Shown: piece by piece, positions 19,879 to 28,175 of the stretch
How the letters are laid out: every line of letters starts with the position of its first letter
How positions within the stretch are numbered: position 1 is the stretch's first letter
Source: Oscillospiraceae bacterium MB24-C1
GTDB lineage: Bacteria > Bacillota > Clostridia > Oscillospirales > Ruminococcaceae
Reading direction: 5' to 3'
Assembly (NCBI GenBank): GCA_030913685.1
Contig: CP133187.1
Span: 1 to 64,000, forward strand
Length of the DNA stretch: 64,000 bases
Position numbers and translations under genes: made by a program
Notes under the pieces: model-generated
Told to the model about the DNA's origin: nothing
The model's database searches: none
Seen by the model: only the letters and a program-made list of their open reading frames with translations

Positions 19879-20049
19879 ATGGATAAAAATAATCGGCACC
19901 AAAAGCTTACACCAGCATTACGTTATAAACTTGCCTTATTGGTTGTAGGACAACATGAACGTAATGAAAAGCACATTAAAGGATACAGTAATAAGCGTCT
20001 GCCTAACATTTTTCGCAACACATTACTTGATTTAGTATTGGTTACCTGA
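19879..20049 (+). CDS. Small open frame of 56 codons, unknown
   Basis: ATG at 19879 to TGA 20047-20049; the product starts MDKNNRHQKLTPALRYKLAL and is basic. There is no clear ribosome site and no recognised family. A short downstream piece (AEIVTYLEKITESNDSVLCL, ending at TAA near 20239) may belong to the same decayed gene. Real coding status is doubtful. Confidence 0.25.
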   Translation: MDKNNRHQKLTPALRYKLALLVVGQHERNEKHIKGYSNKRLPNIFRNTLLDLVLVT

Positions 20050-20230
20050 ATGCAGAAAATTTTATTTCACTTTCTATTTGGAGCCTTTGCTAACCTGGTT
20101 TTATTTTGAATGCGGCTACGCTGCCGAGATTGTGACATATCTCGAAAAAATCACGGAATCGAATGATTCTGTTTTGTGTTTAACGGATGAAGAACGTGAC
20201 GGAGCAGAGGCGTTGTTCAATTGGACTTTC

Positions 20231-20443
20231 TTAGCATAAGCAAAGGAGTTCGGGTGAAATAATTTCTCCGCTATAAAACTTGCCGTTGTATTCAATAATT
20301 GTCGCAAAAGCAATATGGCACGTTACCTTATCACCATTTAAAGGAACAATATTTATGTCGTGAACAAGTTGCAATTCTGAAATTTCAATAGTGCATTTAA
20401 GTAGAATATGATATGCTTCCGGAAACTTCAAATTTTTAGCCAC
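20231..20443 (-). CDS. Small protein of unknown function
   Basis: GTG start at 20441-20443 with a perfect AGGAGG seven bases ahead on the minus strand, which decides the start. The 70-residue product (MAKNLKFPEAYHILLKCTIE, then IAFATIIEYNGKFYSGEI) is probably a small beta-sheet protein without membrane helices. It stands alone and is not disturbed by frameshifts. I do not recognise a family. Confidence 0.55.
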   Translation of the reverse strand: MAKNLKFPEAYHILLKCTIEISELQLVHDINIVPLNGDKVTCHIAFATIIEYNGKFYSGEIISPELLCLC

Positions 20444-20690
20444 TTTTTGTTCCTCCTATATTTTCCTTAGCACATGGAAGGAGCGCAGGCAAGTCGTTTT
20501 ATGCTCCTAATCATAATATAAATTTTAAAAAAGAATTTTTGATAAATATTTTTCGAGGACAGAGCACATTGGCGAAAAGGAATTAAAAATGTCCCTGATT
20601 GCATAGTATGCGAACGCTGATGGTATTTCCGATGAACCCACACAAAGAAAGACGGCAGGACAACCTCTCGGTTAACCTGCCGTCTTGTTT

Positions 20691-20859
20691 ATGCCGTTAA
20701 GCTTCTTCCCATAGCCTGATAGAAGTAACCAGCTTTTAAAAGGCTTGCGCCCAAACGATGCCCCAAACGCATCAATGGACTTATCTATGCCAATAGACAC
20801 CGAAAGGTGTTTAAACCAGAAAGGCTATGATGTTAACGGCATCATGGTCTTTCTTTTTG
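20691..20859 (+). ncRNA. Candidate structured RNA ending in a terminator-like hairpin
   Basis: ATGCCGTTAA (20691-20700) and ATAGCC (20711-20716) are complementary, in nested order, to GGCTAT (20823-20828) and TTAACGGCAT (20833-20842). They would close a helix around 105 bases. Inside are small hairpins such as GATGC/GCATC and GACACC-GAAA-GGTGTT with a GNRA loop. The 3' strand of the closing helix overlaps a second hairpin (AGAAAG..ATGATG with CATCAT..CTTTCT, 20818-20856) followed by TTTTTG. This overlap resembles the switch between an aptamer stem and a terminator. No gene follows on this strand before the tRNA. On the minus strand the same DNA reads as about 40 open codons, so decayed coding sequence is the alternative. 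Confidence 0.35.
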
Positions 20860-20916
20860 TACTTTGAAAAATAAACAACGATTTGCTCTATAGTAAAACT
20901 ATAAGACTATATAGAG

Positions 20917-20955
20917 ATATCATTCCTCGGATCTCAATGAACCGAGGAATGATAT
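20917..20955 (-). terminator. Terminator of tRNA-Thr
   Basis: ATATCATTCCTCGG and CCGAGGAATGATAT form a 14-base perfect stem directly behind the tRNA 3' end on the minus strand. Confidence 0.8.
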
Positions 20956-20957
20956 TT

Positions 20958-21033
20958 TGGAGCTGCTAACCAGATTCGAACTGGTGACCTCGTCCTTACC
21001 AAGGACGTGCTCTACCACCTGAGCCATAGCAGC
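20958..21033 (-). tRNA. tRNA-Thr (anticodon GGU)
   Basis: The minus strand reads GCTGCTATGGCTCAGGTGGT at the 5' end. The anticodon loop is TTGGTAA between CGTCC and GGACG, the T-loop is GTTCGAATC, and the 3' end is TAGCAGC-T-CCA. It is 76 bases with CCA encoded. The acceptor arms pair perfectly. The 3' end faces the mobile-element block, the usual arrangement at integration sites. Confidence 0.96.
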
Positions 21034-21072
21034 ATATTGAATTTTGTTGTTGGCGTTGGTGCAACGTTGATT

Positions 21073-21101
21073 ATTATAGCCGATAGTGTATCGGTTGTCA
21101 A
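21073..21101 (-). promoter_or_regulatory. Promoter of tRNA-Thr with a palindromic spacer
   Basis: Minus strand: TTGACA, 17 bases, TATAAT, a perfect sigma-A consensus. The spacer contains CCGATA-CAC-TATCGG, a six-base inverted repeat. Confidence 0.88.
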
Positions 21102-21212
21102 TATAATTTAATCATTTTCTTTTTTATTCTTTTTAATTCAAATATAGACTTATATTTTAAAATTGCGACATGGTTCCAATGGACTTTGACAATATATGAA
21201 AAAAGGTGTAAT

Positions 21213-21250
21213 GATACAATCGCACAGTCAAAAGACTGTGCGATTGTATC
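21213..21250. terminator. Perfect 17-base hairpin, probable terminator of the membrane-protein gene
   Basis: GATACAATCGCACAGTC and GACTGTGCGATTGTATC are exact inverted repeats around AAAA. On the minus strand it lies 44 bases after the stop of the next gene, and the sequence beyond reads ATTACACCTTTTTT. Confidence 0.75.
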
Positions 21251-21293
21251 AAGAGCCGTTTAAAATATTGTGTGGTACTTTAAAAATGATAAA

Positions 21294-21779
21294 TTATGCG
21301 ACGCTTGGCATTGTGGGGACGCGGTGAACACAAGCGGCTGTGTAGCGCGGTGTGGTGCGCGTGTGGCGCTTTGAACCGGTTAATGCCTTGCGTTTTTGGT
21401 TAGAAAAGGCCGCTGCAACAAGTGCAATCGTGAGACTGACGGCCGCTAATATGATAAGTGCAGTTAGCAAGCCGCTGCGCAGTATATTTTGAGTGCGCAG
21501 TTCGTTTTGCAGACATACGAATACGGCGTCCGAAAGGGGAATGGCTGTATCTCCGGAGGGTGTGGTGATGATGGCGTTATCCGCCAGAAAGTGCGCCGGT
21601 GCTATAACCGGCTGCGCATCGGTATTGCGATATGTAATCTGATACGCAACAGGGAACAGGCGGGAAATTGTATTGGAAGCGAAGGCCTGAATGCGGGGCA
21701 GCCCAACTCCTATCGTCAAAGAAAGGATAGCAGCGGCAATAAGGCACAACACAGAAAACTTTTTGCTTAATCTTTTCAT
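21294..21779 (-). CDS. Two-helix membrane protein with SOS-type promoter, unknown function
   Basis: The ATG at 21779 has AGGAGGAG eight bases ahead; a longer frame upstream has no site. The 162-residue product has a basic start (MKRLSKKFSVL) and a first helix at about residues 8-28. An outside domain of about 75 residues follows, then a second helix (LLTALIILAAVSLTIALVAA) and a strongly basic C-terminal tail (KRKALTGSKRHTRTTPRYT). Both ends should be cytoplasmic. The promoter carries two GAAC-N4-GTTC boxes, so LexA control is likely. Small SOS-induced membrane proteins of Gram-positive bacteria (YneA, SidA-type) often block division. Sequence similarity to those was not seen, so this role is only a hypothesis. 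Confidence 0.65.
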   Translation of the reverse strand: MKRLSKKFSVLCLIAAAILSLTIGVGLPRIQAFASNTISRLFPVAYQITYRNTDAQPVIAPAHFLADNAIITTPSGDTAIPLSDAVFVCLQNELRTQNILRSGLLTALIILAAVSLTIALVAAAFSNQKRKALTGSKRHTRTTPRYTAACVHRVPTMPSVA

Positions 21780-21809
21780 ATTTAATCTCCTCCTGGAATT
21801 GGTAGCTTG

Positions 21810-21857
21810 GAACAACTGTTCTTTTTATACTATATCACGAACGCATGTTCTAATGCA
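21810..21857 (-). promoter_or_regulatory. Promoter with two LexA (SOS) boxes
   Basis: On the minus strand TTGCAT (21852-21857), 18 bases, TATAGT (21828-21833). GAACATGCGTTC (21839-21850) lies inside the spacer. GAACAGTTGTTC (21810-21821) covers the region just after the start point. With one flanking base each side the first box matches the Bacillus LexA consensus CGAAC-RNRY-GTTYC at all but one position. A weaker third box, GAACAAATATTC, lies at 21878-21889. Confidence 0.75.
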
Positions 21858-21894
21858 AGGGGTTTTGTAAAAAAAGAGAACAAATATTCTGGAG

Positions 21895-22817
21895 TTATAT
21901 AAATACCGACTCCACAAGGCGTGCTGAATCGGGTGGTGAATACTGCCAGCGGTCCATGTGGTCGCCCTCGAAGAAGTATTGCAGTGGCATCGGGGGATAC
22001 TGGGCAGTGAAGGCGTCAACAATAATGAGCTTTACCTTCATTTTCTGTGGTATCAGACTTTTAATGTAAACGCTCGCGTGTTGTGAACAGCTGACCTGCG
22101 CGCGCGGCTCGGCCAGGCCGGCCAGATTCGGGGTCAGCTCGACAAATATACCGTAAGATTCCACCGAACGAATAATGCCCGCGACCGTTTCTCCCGCTGA
22201 AAAGCGGGCTGCATTTCAGCCCAGGTGCTCAGTAGCTCTTTATGGGTCAAACAAATTCGGCCGGAGGGCTCAATATCGCGCACAACAACGCGAATATCCT
22301 GGCCAAGGCTGAAGCGGTCACGCGGGTGGGAGATGCGCGAAACCGAGATGGCGTCGATCGGGACCATTGACGAAATGCCACAACCGATGTCTACAAAACA
22401 GCCGAACCCTTCTAAATGGGTGGTACGTGCGCGGATGACATCACCACGACGCAGACGGGAGAGATATTGCTCACTGCAGCGTTGCTGCGCAGCACGGCGT
22501 GAGAGCATTGGTGTAACTTGCCCGCCGATTGTTTCAAATCCGACAACCGTAAAGCACACGGGCTTGTTAACGCGAGAGATCATAGCAATATCGCGTGTTT
22601 CGCCACTTTTTATGCCCAATGCGCCTTCTTCCCTCGAGATGATACCCTTGAGCCCGCCGCCAAGCTCGACGATAAGGTTGTGGGAAGAATCGCATATAAT
22701 GGCGCGCCCTTCGAGAATGTCGCCGTTTTTAGACGCTTCCGAAAGCGCGAAGAGATTAGAAATGCGCAGGGTATTTTGTGTGGTTTCGATCAGATGACCT
22801 TCGGGATAAAATTCCAT
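21895..22817 (-). pseudogene. S1 RNA-binding domain protein (ribosomal protein S1-like), one frameshift
   Basis: ATG at 22817 with AGAGGGGG upstream. The protein has an N-terminal region (GDILEGRAIICDSSHNLIVE), then S1-type beta barrels: LRRGDVIRARTTHLEGFGCF with VDIGCGISSMVPID, a second at LGQDIRVVVRDIEPSGRICL, and a third at SAGETVAGIIRSVESYGIFV with ELTPNLAGLAEP. The third is out of frame because a T-run (minus strand, near 22199) has four rather than five T. The corrected end is TAA 21895-21897, giving about 307 residues. S1-like proteins bind mRNA on the ribosome or act in RNA turnover. This is the rightmost broken gene in the window, and a one-base call error is a strong possibility. 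Confidence 0.78.
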
Positions 22818-22998
22818 TTGCGGATGCCCCCTCTTTTTTGACACGGCAGGGTGTGGATATCCTGCCGATTCTATGTTTATTCTTGTGAGAGAGGGTTTAG
22901 AAGCAGCGGTTGAATTTATAACGTTTTTTAGGCGAATACACTTTTAAAATGCCGTTATTTTTAAAGGTTATTTTACGGTGCGCCACTATAAAAAATAT

Positions 22999-23028
22999 TT
23001 GCCAGTGCAGCCTGATATCTGTTATAAT
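22999..23028 (+). promoter_or_regulatory. Promoter of the DUF951-prfA operon
   Basis: TTGCCA, 18 bases, TATAAT, ending 33 bases before the first gene. Confidence 0.75.
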
Positions 23029-23061
23029 AACAAATTGAAGTAGTGTAAGGAGGGGAAACCG

Positions 23062-23259
23062 ATGGATGTACGGGTAGGAGATACCCTGTTGATGAAAAAG
23101 CCGCACCCCTGCGGGTCAAAAGAATTTTTGGTGCTGCGTTCAGGTGCTGACTTTCGCATCCGCTGCAAGGGCTGCGGTCGAGAGGTCATGGTGCCCCGCC
23201 CAAAGGTTGAGCGCCACATTAAACAGATTATTCATCCCGAGCCCCCCATAGAAGGATAA
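23062..23259 (+). CDS. DUF951 family protein
   Basis: ATG at 23062 after AAGGAGGGG. The 65-residue protein [20 protein letters not shown] with [17 protein letters not shown] is typical of DUF951. It has three cysteines (PCGS and CKGCG) that probably bind a metal. The family is widespread in Firmicutes, often near translation or chromosome-maintenance genes, and lacks an assigned function. It is the first gene of an operon with prfA, 13 bases downstream. Confidence 0.9.
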   Translation: MDVRVGDTLLMKKPHPCGSKEFLVLRSGADFRIRCKGCGREVMVPRPKVERHIKQIIHPEPPIEG

Positions 23260-23272
23260 ACGGAGGAACATT

Positions 23273-24355
23273 ATGCTCGATAAGATAAAATCCGCCGAGC
23301 TGCGTTATGATGAAATCAGTCGCAAGCTTATGGACCCTACCGTCGTCAACGACAATGCGTTGTACAAGTCGTTGATGAAAGAATATAAGGCCCTGACGCC
23401 GCTCGTGGAAAAATACCGCGAATATCAGGATGCTAAAGCCGCCAATGACGAGGCGCGCGAGCTGCTCGACGAAGCCGGGCTTGACCGTGAGCTTAAAGAA
23501 ATGGCGCAGGAGCAGCTGCTCGAGAGCCAGAAGGTGCTTGACGGCTGTGGCGAGGAGCTTAAAATATTGTTACTGCCCAAGGACCCAGACGACGACAAGT
23601 CCGCTATTGTGGAAATTCGCGGCGGTGCGGGCGGCGAGGAGGCGGCGCTTTTTGCTGCGTCGCTCTACCGTATGTATTGCATGTATGCCGACTCAAAAGG
23701 CTGGAAAAGCGAGCTGATTTCTTGCAACGAGACCGAGTTACACGGCTTTAAAGAGGTGTGCTTTATGCTCCAAGGCGAAGCGGCCTATTCGCGCATGAAG
23801 TATGAAAGCGGTGTTCACCGCGTGCAGCGCGTACCAGATACCGAGGCCTCTGGGCGTATACACACCTCCACTGTCACGGTGGCCGTGTTGCCAGAGGTGG
23901 AGGATGTTGAAATCGATATTAACCCAGGCGATCTTCAGGTTGACACCTATCGTGCAAGCGGGGCGGGTGGCCAGCACGTCAACAAGACTGAATCGGCTAT
24001 TCGAATTACTCACCTTCCTACCGGCATGGTTGTGGAATGTCAGGACGAACGCAGCCAGCACAAAAACCGCGAGAAAGCCATGACGGTGTTACGCTCGCGC
24101 CTTTATGAGAAGATGCAGCAGGAGCAGACCGACCAAATTGCGGCCGAACGCCGCAGTCAGGTGGGTACAGGTGACCGCTCAGAGCGCATCCGTACCTATA
24201 ATTTTCCGCAGGGACGACTGACCGACCACCGCATCGGTCTGACCCTTTATAAGCTTGATTCGATCATGAACGGTGACCTAGATGATGTTTTTTCGACGTT
24301 GATCACCTATGACCAGACCGAAAAGCTCAAACGTGCGGCAGAAGGGCAGGCGTAG
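23273..24355 (+). CDS. prfA: Peptide chain release factor 1
   Basis: ATG at 23273 with GGAGGAAC ahead; 360 residues, full length. The GGQ motif that enters the peptidyl-transferase centre is at residues 232-234 ([10 protein letters not shown]). The stop-codon reading loop is VPDTEASGR, where E. coli RF1 has PAT. It releases peptides at UAA and UAG on the ribosome. The stop TAG shares its last base with the start of the next gene, indicating translational coupling to ywlC. Confidence 0.97.
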   Translation: MLDKIKSAELRYDEISRKLMDPTVVNDNALYKSLMKEYKALTPLVEKYREYQDAKAANDEARELLDEAGLDRELKEMAQEQLLESQKVLDGCGEELKILLLPKDPDDDKSAIVEIRGGAGGEEAALFAASLYRMYCMYADSKGWKSELISCNETELHGFKEVCFMLQGEAAYSRMKYESGVHRVQRVPDTEASGRIHTSTVTVAVLPEVEDVEIDINPGDLQVDTYRASGAGGQHVNKTESAIRITHLPTGMVVECQDERSQHKNREKAMTVLRSRLYEKMQQEQTDQIAAERRSQVGTGDRSERIRTYNFPQGRLTDHRIGLTLYKLDSIMNGDLDDVFSTLITYDQTEKLKRAAEGQA

Positions 24356-25380
24356 TGAAGGTGCCTATGACACAGGTGCTCGGCTGTGATGAAAACGGCG
24401 TGCAGGCGGCAGCGGCGCTGCTGCAGGCCGGGCGGGTGGTTGCCATCCCGACCGAAACGGTATATGGTCTTGCTGCCAATGCACTGGATGAAACCGCAGT
24501 AAAAAAAATATTCTCGGTCAAAGGTCGCCCACAGGATAACCCTTTGATTGTGCATATCAGCGACCTGGATATGTGGCCATCTCTGGTCGCCAATTTACCC
24601 AAACGTGCGCTAGCGCTGGCGGAAGCCTTTTGGCCGGGACCGTTGACCATTATTTTGCCTAAAAGCGATTTAGTGCCCGTTACCACAACGGCGGGCATGG
24701 ACTCGGTGGCGGTTCGCATGCCTTCACACCCGGCTGCCCGTGCCGTGATCAAGGCCGCGGGGTTGCCGCTGGCAGCACCCTCGGCCAATCTCTCGGGGTC
24801 GCCATCGCCGACGACAGCGCAGCATTGTTTAAAGGATTTGAACGGAAAAATTCCACTTGTTTTAGATGGTGGTGCCTGCGATGTCGGCATTGAATCGACG
24901 GTGGTTTCGCTGGTGGACAAGCCTGTTCTGCTGCGCCCAGGTGCTATTACGGTCGAGATGTTGTCTAAAGTACTTGGCGAGACCGTCGCCATTTCCGAGG
25001 CGGTCAGCAGGCCGCTCAAGACGGGGGAGCGCCCGACTTCACCGGGTATGAAATACCGGCATTACGCGCCGCGGGCGCGCGTTGTTTTAGTTGAGTCGGA
25101 TCTGGAATCCTACATTAAGCTGCTCAACAACGCCGCCGAGCCTAAAACCTACGGGTTGGTGTTTGAGGGTGAGCAGTCGCTGGTACTAAAGCCCTGCATC
25201 ACCTACGGCCGGGCGCATGATGCGGCCAGCCAGAACCGGGAGTTATTTGCGTCGCTGCGGCAGCTCGATGAGTGTGGTGCAAAACTTGTTTATGCCCGGT
25301 GCCCTGACCGAGATGGTGCATCTCTCGGGGTTTATAACCGCATGCTGCGCGCTGCGGCTTTTGAGGTGATTAAGCTATGA
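24355..25380 (+). CDS. ywlC: L-threonylcarbamoyladenylate synthase (long Sua5/YwlC form)
   Basis: GTG start at 24355 overlapping the prfA stop. The N-terminal YrdC/Sua5 catalytic domain (about residues 10-200) has VAIPTETVYGLAANA, KGRPQDNPLIVHI, VAVRMPSHP and APSANLSGSPSPT. A linker with SPGMKYRHYAPRA follows, then the C-terminal Sua5 domain (to residue 341). The enzyme makes threonylcarbamoyl-AMP from threonine, bicarbonate and ATP for the t6A37 modification of ANN-decoding tRNAs. Its stop TGA overlaps the coaE start (ATGA). Confidence 0.96.
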   Translation: MKVPMTQVLGCDENGVQAAAALLQAGRVVAIPTETVYGLAANALDETAVKKIFSVKGRPQDNPLIVHISDLDMWPSLVANLPKRALALAEAFWPGPLTIILPKSDLVPVTTTAGMDSVAVRMPSHPAARAVIKAAGLPLAAPSANLSGSPSPTTAQHCLKDLNGKIPLVLDGGACDVGIESTVVSLVDKPVLLRPGAITVEMLSKVLGETVAISEAVSRPLKTGERPTSPGMKYRHYAPRARVVLVESDLESYIKLLNNAAEPKTYGLVFEGEQSLVLKPCITYGRAHDAASQNRELFASLRQLDECGAKLVYARCPDRDGASLGVYNRMLRAAAFEVIKL

Positions 25381-26057
25381 GAAAAATTTGCGTGATTGGC
25401 CTGACCGGGCAGACTGGCGCCGGTAAATCGAGCGTTTCTAAGATTATTCGTTCGCAAGGTATTACAGTTATCGACTGCGACGCAGTTTCACGCGAGGTGG
25501 TCGCTAATGAAAAGGGCTGCCTGGCTGACATGGCCTTGGAATTTTCAATTGCTATTTTGAATATGGATGGGACATTAAACCGCAAAAAGCTTGCTGAAAT
25601 TGTATTTGGCGATTCTAAAAAACTTGAGCGGCTCAACACGTTGATCTTTCCGTATATTCGCAGCTATTTAAAAGATAAGATTGAACAGCTTGAAGCTCAG
25701 GGTAAACGGGTTGTGATACTTGATGCCCCAACCCTGTTTGAAAGCGGCATTGACGCCGACTGCGACTCGGTGATTGCGGTTATCGCACCCGAGGCGTTGC
25801 GCCTCAATCGCATCGTTGTGCGTGATCATCTGACCGACGAAGAGGCGCGTCGTCGCATTGCTGCGCAACATAACGACGCCTATTACACCACGCGCTCACA
25901 GATTGTCATTGTCAACGACAAGGACCAGCAGGAGCTACATGTTAAAACACTTGAGCTGGTAGGAATGCTCCAGCGCGCCATCCGCGAGCAGTGTGATCTG
26001 AAGGGCGGCACAACTGAAAAACCTGTCGCGCCCGAAAGTCAGGAGAATGCCCAGTGA
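25377..26057 (+). CDS. coaE: Dephospho-CoA kinase
   Basis: ATG at 25377 overlaps the ywlC stop. P-loop GQTGAGKS at residues 11-18, DCDAVSREVV (substrate loop) and DAPTLFESG are typical. The 226-residue protein has a short charged tail (TEKPVAPESQENAQ) beyond the family core. It phosphorylates dephospho-CoA in the last step of CoA synthesis. Its stop overlaps the GTG start of the transglycosylase. Confidence 0.96.
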   Translation: MRKICVIGLTGQTGAGKSSVSKIIRSQGITVIDCDAVSREVVANEKGCLADMALEFSIAILNMDGTLNRKKLAEIVFGDSKKLERLNTLIFPYIRSYLKDKIEQLEAQGKRVVILDAPTLFESGIDADCDSVIAVIAPEALRLNRIVVRDHLTDEEARRRIAAQHNDAYYTTRSQIVIVNDKDQQELHVKTLELVGMLQRAIREQCDLKGGTTEKPVAPESQENAQ

Positions 26058-26623
26058 CGCGCGGTCGCAAAGGGCGCAGAATCAAACGCCGGGCCATAAT
26101 ATCATTGTTTGGGTTGGCGCTGGTGCTGCTGGCTAGCTGGTTGGTGCTGCAATGCATTTATCCACTCAAGTATACCGATGCGGTTGAGCAATATGCGGCG
26201 GAATACGGGCTTTCTCCCGCGCTTGTATATGGTATTATCCATACTGAGAGCCGATTTCGACCCGATGCAGTCTCACCTATTGGTGCGCGCGGCCTAATGC
26301 AGATCACCGAAGAGACGTTCGAATGGGCACGTTGGCGCTGCGGTGATGACGAGGCCCTCTACGAGCATTTATTTGACCCCGAAACCAACATCCGTTATGG
26401 CACTTATATTTTTTCGCTGTTGCTAAAGGAGTTCGGCCAGCCGGAGGAAGCACTGGCGGCTTATCATGCAGGGTGGGGCAGTGTAAAAAAATGGCTTTCT
26501 ACTGAAGAATACAGCAGTGACGGTGTCACACTTTTGAATATTCCGTTTAAGGATACCGCACAATATGTTCCGAGAGTAAAACACGCGGCGCAGGTTTACG
26601 CCAAAGTTTACGGCAAGCGTTAG
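26054..26623 (+). CDS. Membrane-anchored lytic transglycosylase (SLT family)
   Basis: GTG at 26054 overlaps the coaE stop. A very basic N-terminus (RGRKGRRIKRRA) is followed by one helix at residues 14-33 and an SLT domain. Catalytic Glu65 is in HTESRF, with GARGLMQITEETF, NIRYGTYIFSLLL and AYHAGWGSV. It cleaves the MurNAc-GlcNAc bond of peptidoglycan outside the membrane, leaving 1,6-anhydro ends. Gene pairing coaE-slt is common in Clostridia. It closes the operon. Confidence 0.94.
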   Translation: MTRGRKGRRIKRRAIISLFGLALVLLASWLVLQCIYPLKYTDAVEQYAAEYGLSPALVYGIIHTESRFRPDAVSPIGARGLMQITEETFEWARWRCGDDEALYEHLFDPETNIRYGTYIFSLLLKEFGQPEEALAAYHAGWGSVKKWLSTEEYSSDGVTLLNIPFKDTAQYVPRVKHAAQVYAKVYGKR

Positions 26624-26677
26624 ACTATTATTTTTCGACGTGGTGCGAATGCACCCGGCTTTATAAGGAGGAGCATC

Positions 26678-28081
26678 ATGACAGACAAGAAGAAGTCCGA
26701 GGCGCAGCTTTTAAAGGAGCAGCTTTGCTATACGCCTAAAAATGCGGGCGAGCTGCTTGACGACAGCGAGTGGGAAAAGGCCGACCTGTTTTGCGAGGGG
26801 TATAAAAAATTCCTCGATCTTGCCAAGACGGAGCGCGAGGCAGTGGAAGTTGCGATTTCTATGGCGCGCGAGAAGGGGTTTCGCGTATTTGATCCTCGCG
26901 TTCAATATAAAGCCGGCGACCGCGTGTTCTATAATAACCGCGGCAAGGCGCTTGTGCTTTGCACTATCGGTACCGAACCGTTGGAAAACGGCGTAAAGAT
27001 TGTCGCATCACACATCGACGCGCCGCGCATTGACCTAAAGCCCCGCCCGCTTTATGAAGAGACGCAGCTTGCGATGTTTAAGACCCACTATTATGGCGGC
27101 ATCAAAAAATATCAGTGGACGGCGATTCCGCTGGCTCTGCATGGCGTTGTCGTACGCGCTGACGGCGAGCGGGTATCGGTCATCATCGGTGAGGAAGACG
27201 GCGACCCGGTCTTTACCATCACCGACCTGCTGCCACACTTGGCCAGTGAACAGATGCAGCGCAAGGGCGTTGACATCATCAAGGGAGAGGCGCTCAACGT
27301 CTTAGTCGGGGGCAGAATGTTCCGTGACGACAAAGAAAGTGAGCGGGTCAAGTTGGCTATCCTCAAGCTGCTCAATGAAAAATATGGCTTGACCGAGGCG
27401 GATTTTCTCTCTGCCGAGCTGACGATGGTACCGGCCTTTAAGTCCAGTGATGTCGGGCTTGACCGCAGCTTTGTCGGTGCTTACGGCCACGACGACCGCG
27501 TCTGCGCTTACACCTCACTAATGGCGGCTCTTCAGATTACAAATCCTAGTCGCACGGTGGTGACGGTGCTCGCCGACAAAGAAGAAACCGGCTCCGAGGG
27601 TAATTCGGGGTTGCAGTCAAAATTCTTGCAGTATTTTATTGAAGATCTGGCAGCACCATTCGGACTCGCTGGCAGAACGGTGCTCTCAAAATCAAGCTGC
27701 TTGTCGGCGGATGTCAACGCAGCGTACGACCCGACCTACGGCGAGATGCACGAGAAGAATAACGCTTCTTATTGCAACTACGGTGTGGTGATCACCAAAT
27801 ATACCGGTTCACGCGGTAAAGCTTCCACCAACGATGCCTCGGCCGAATTCATGGGTGAGATCAGAAGCTTGCTCGACGGTGCAAAGGTTCAGTGGCAGAC
27901 CGGTGAGCTTGGCAAGGTGGATGCTGGCGGCGGCGGCACGGTGGCAATGTATATCGCGGCGCTCAATGTCGATGTTGTAGACGTTGGCGTGCCGGTTCTT
28001 TCGATGCATGCGCCCTTCGAGGTCGTCTCCAAGAGCGATGTCTACCAGACATTCCGCGCTTTCGTCGAATACCACAAATAA
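26678..28081 (+). CDS. apeB: M18 family aminopeptidase
   Basis: ATG at 26678 after AAGGAGGAG; 467 residues. M18 metal-site motifs: ASHIDAPR (His-x-Asp, about residue 110), DKEETGSEGNSG (catalytic Glu-Glu), LSADVNAAYDP and SMHAPFEVVSKSD near the end. It is a cytosolic zinc aminopeptidase forming large oligomers and removes acidic or neutral N-terminal residues. It is transcribed alone, or with the operon upstream across 54 bases, and a hairpin follows. Confidence 0.95.
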   Translation: MTDKKKSEAQLLKEQLCYTPKNAGELLDDSEWEKADLFCEGYKKFLDLAKTEREAVEVAISMAREKGFRVFDPRVQYKAGDRVFYNNRGKALVLCTIGTEPLENGVKIVASHIDAPRIDLKPRPLYEETQLAMFKTHYYGGIKKYQWTAIPLALHGVVVRADGERVSVIIGEEDGDPVFTITDLLPHLASEQMQRKGVDIIKGEALNVLVGGRMFRDDKESERVKLAILKLLNEKYGLTEADFLSAELTMVPAFKSSDVGLDRSFVGAYGHDDRVCAYTSLMAALQITNPSRTVVTVLADKEETGSEGNSGLQSKFLQYFIEDLAAPFGLAGRTVLSKSSCLSADVNAAYDPTYGEMHEKNNASYCNYGVVITKYTGSRGKASTNDASAEFMGEIRSLLDGAKVQWQTGELGKVDAGGGGTVAMYIAALNVDVVDVGVPVLSMHAPFEVVSKSDVYQTFRAFVEYHK

Positions 28082-28094
28082 AAGTATCAAGCCA

Positions 28095-28131
28095 AAGCCC
28101 GGCCACGTGCAGAATCCGCATGGCCGGGCTT
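28095..28131 (+). terminator. Hairpin after apeB
   Basis: AAGCCCGGCCA and TGGCCGGGCTT form an eleven-base stem with a 15-base loop. A T-run is lacking. Confidence 0.6.
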
Positions 28132-28175
28132 AGCGCATATATACCTGGTTGGATATTTTGAAGGAGGATGTCATT

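Larger units (their letters stand above)
20444..20957. other. Non-coding stretch with several hairpins
   Basis: No convincing gene. It holds the minus-strand ribosome site of the 70-residue protein, a hairpin at 20650-20685 (AGACGGCAGG with CCTGCCGTCT), the inverted-repeat region 20691-20859 and the tRNA-Thr terminator 20917-20955. Confidence 0.5.

Noticed and set aside
20665-20830. Minus-strand open stretch reading SIGIDKSIDAFGASFGRKPF
   Set aside because: No ATG or ribosome site, and the DNA is better explained by nested inverted repeats; kept only as the alternative reading of the RNA candidate.
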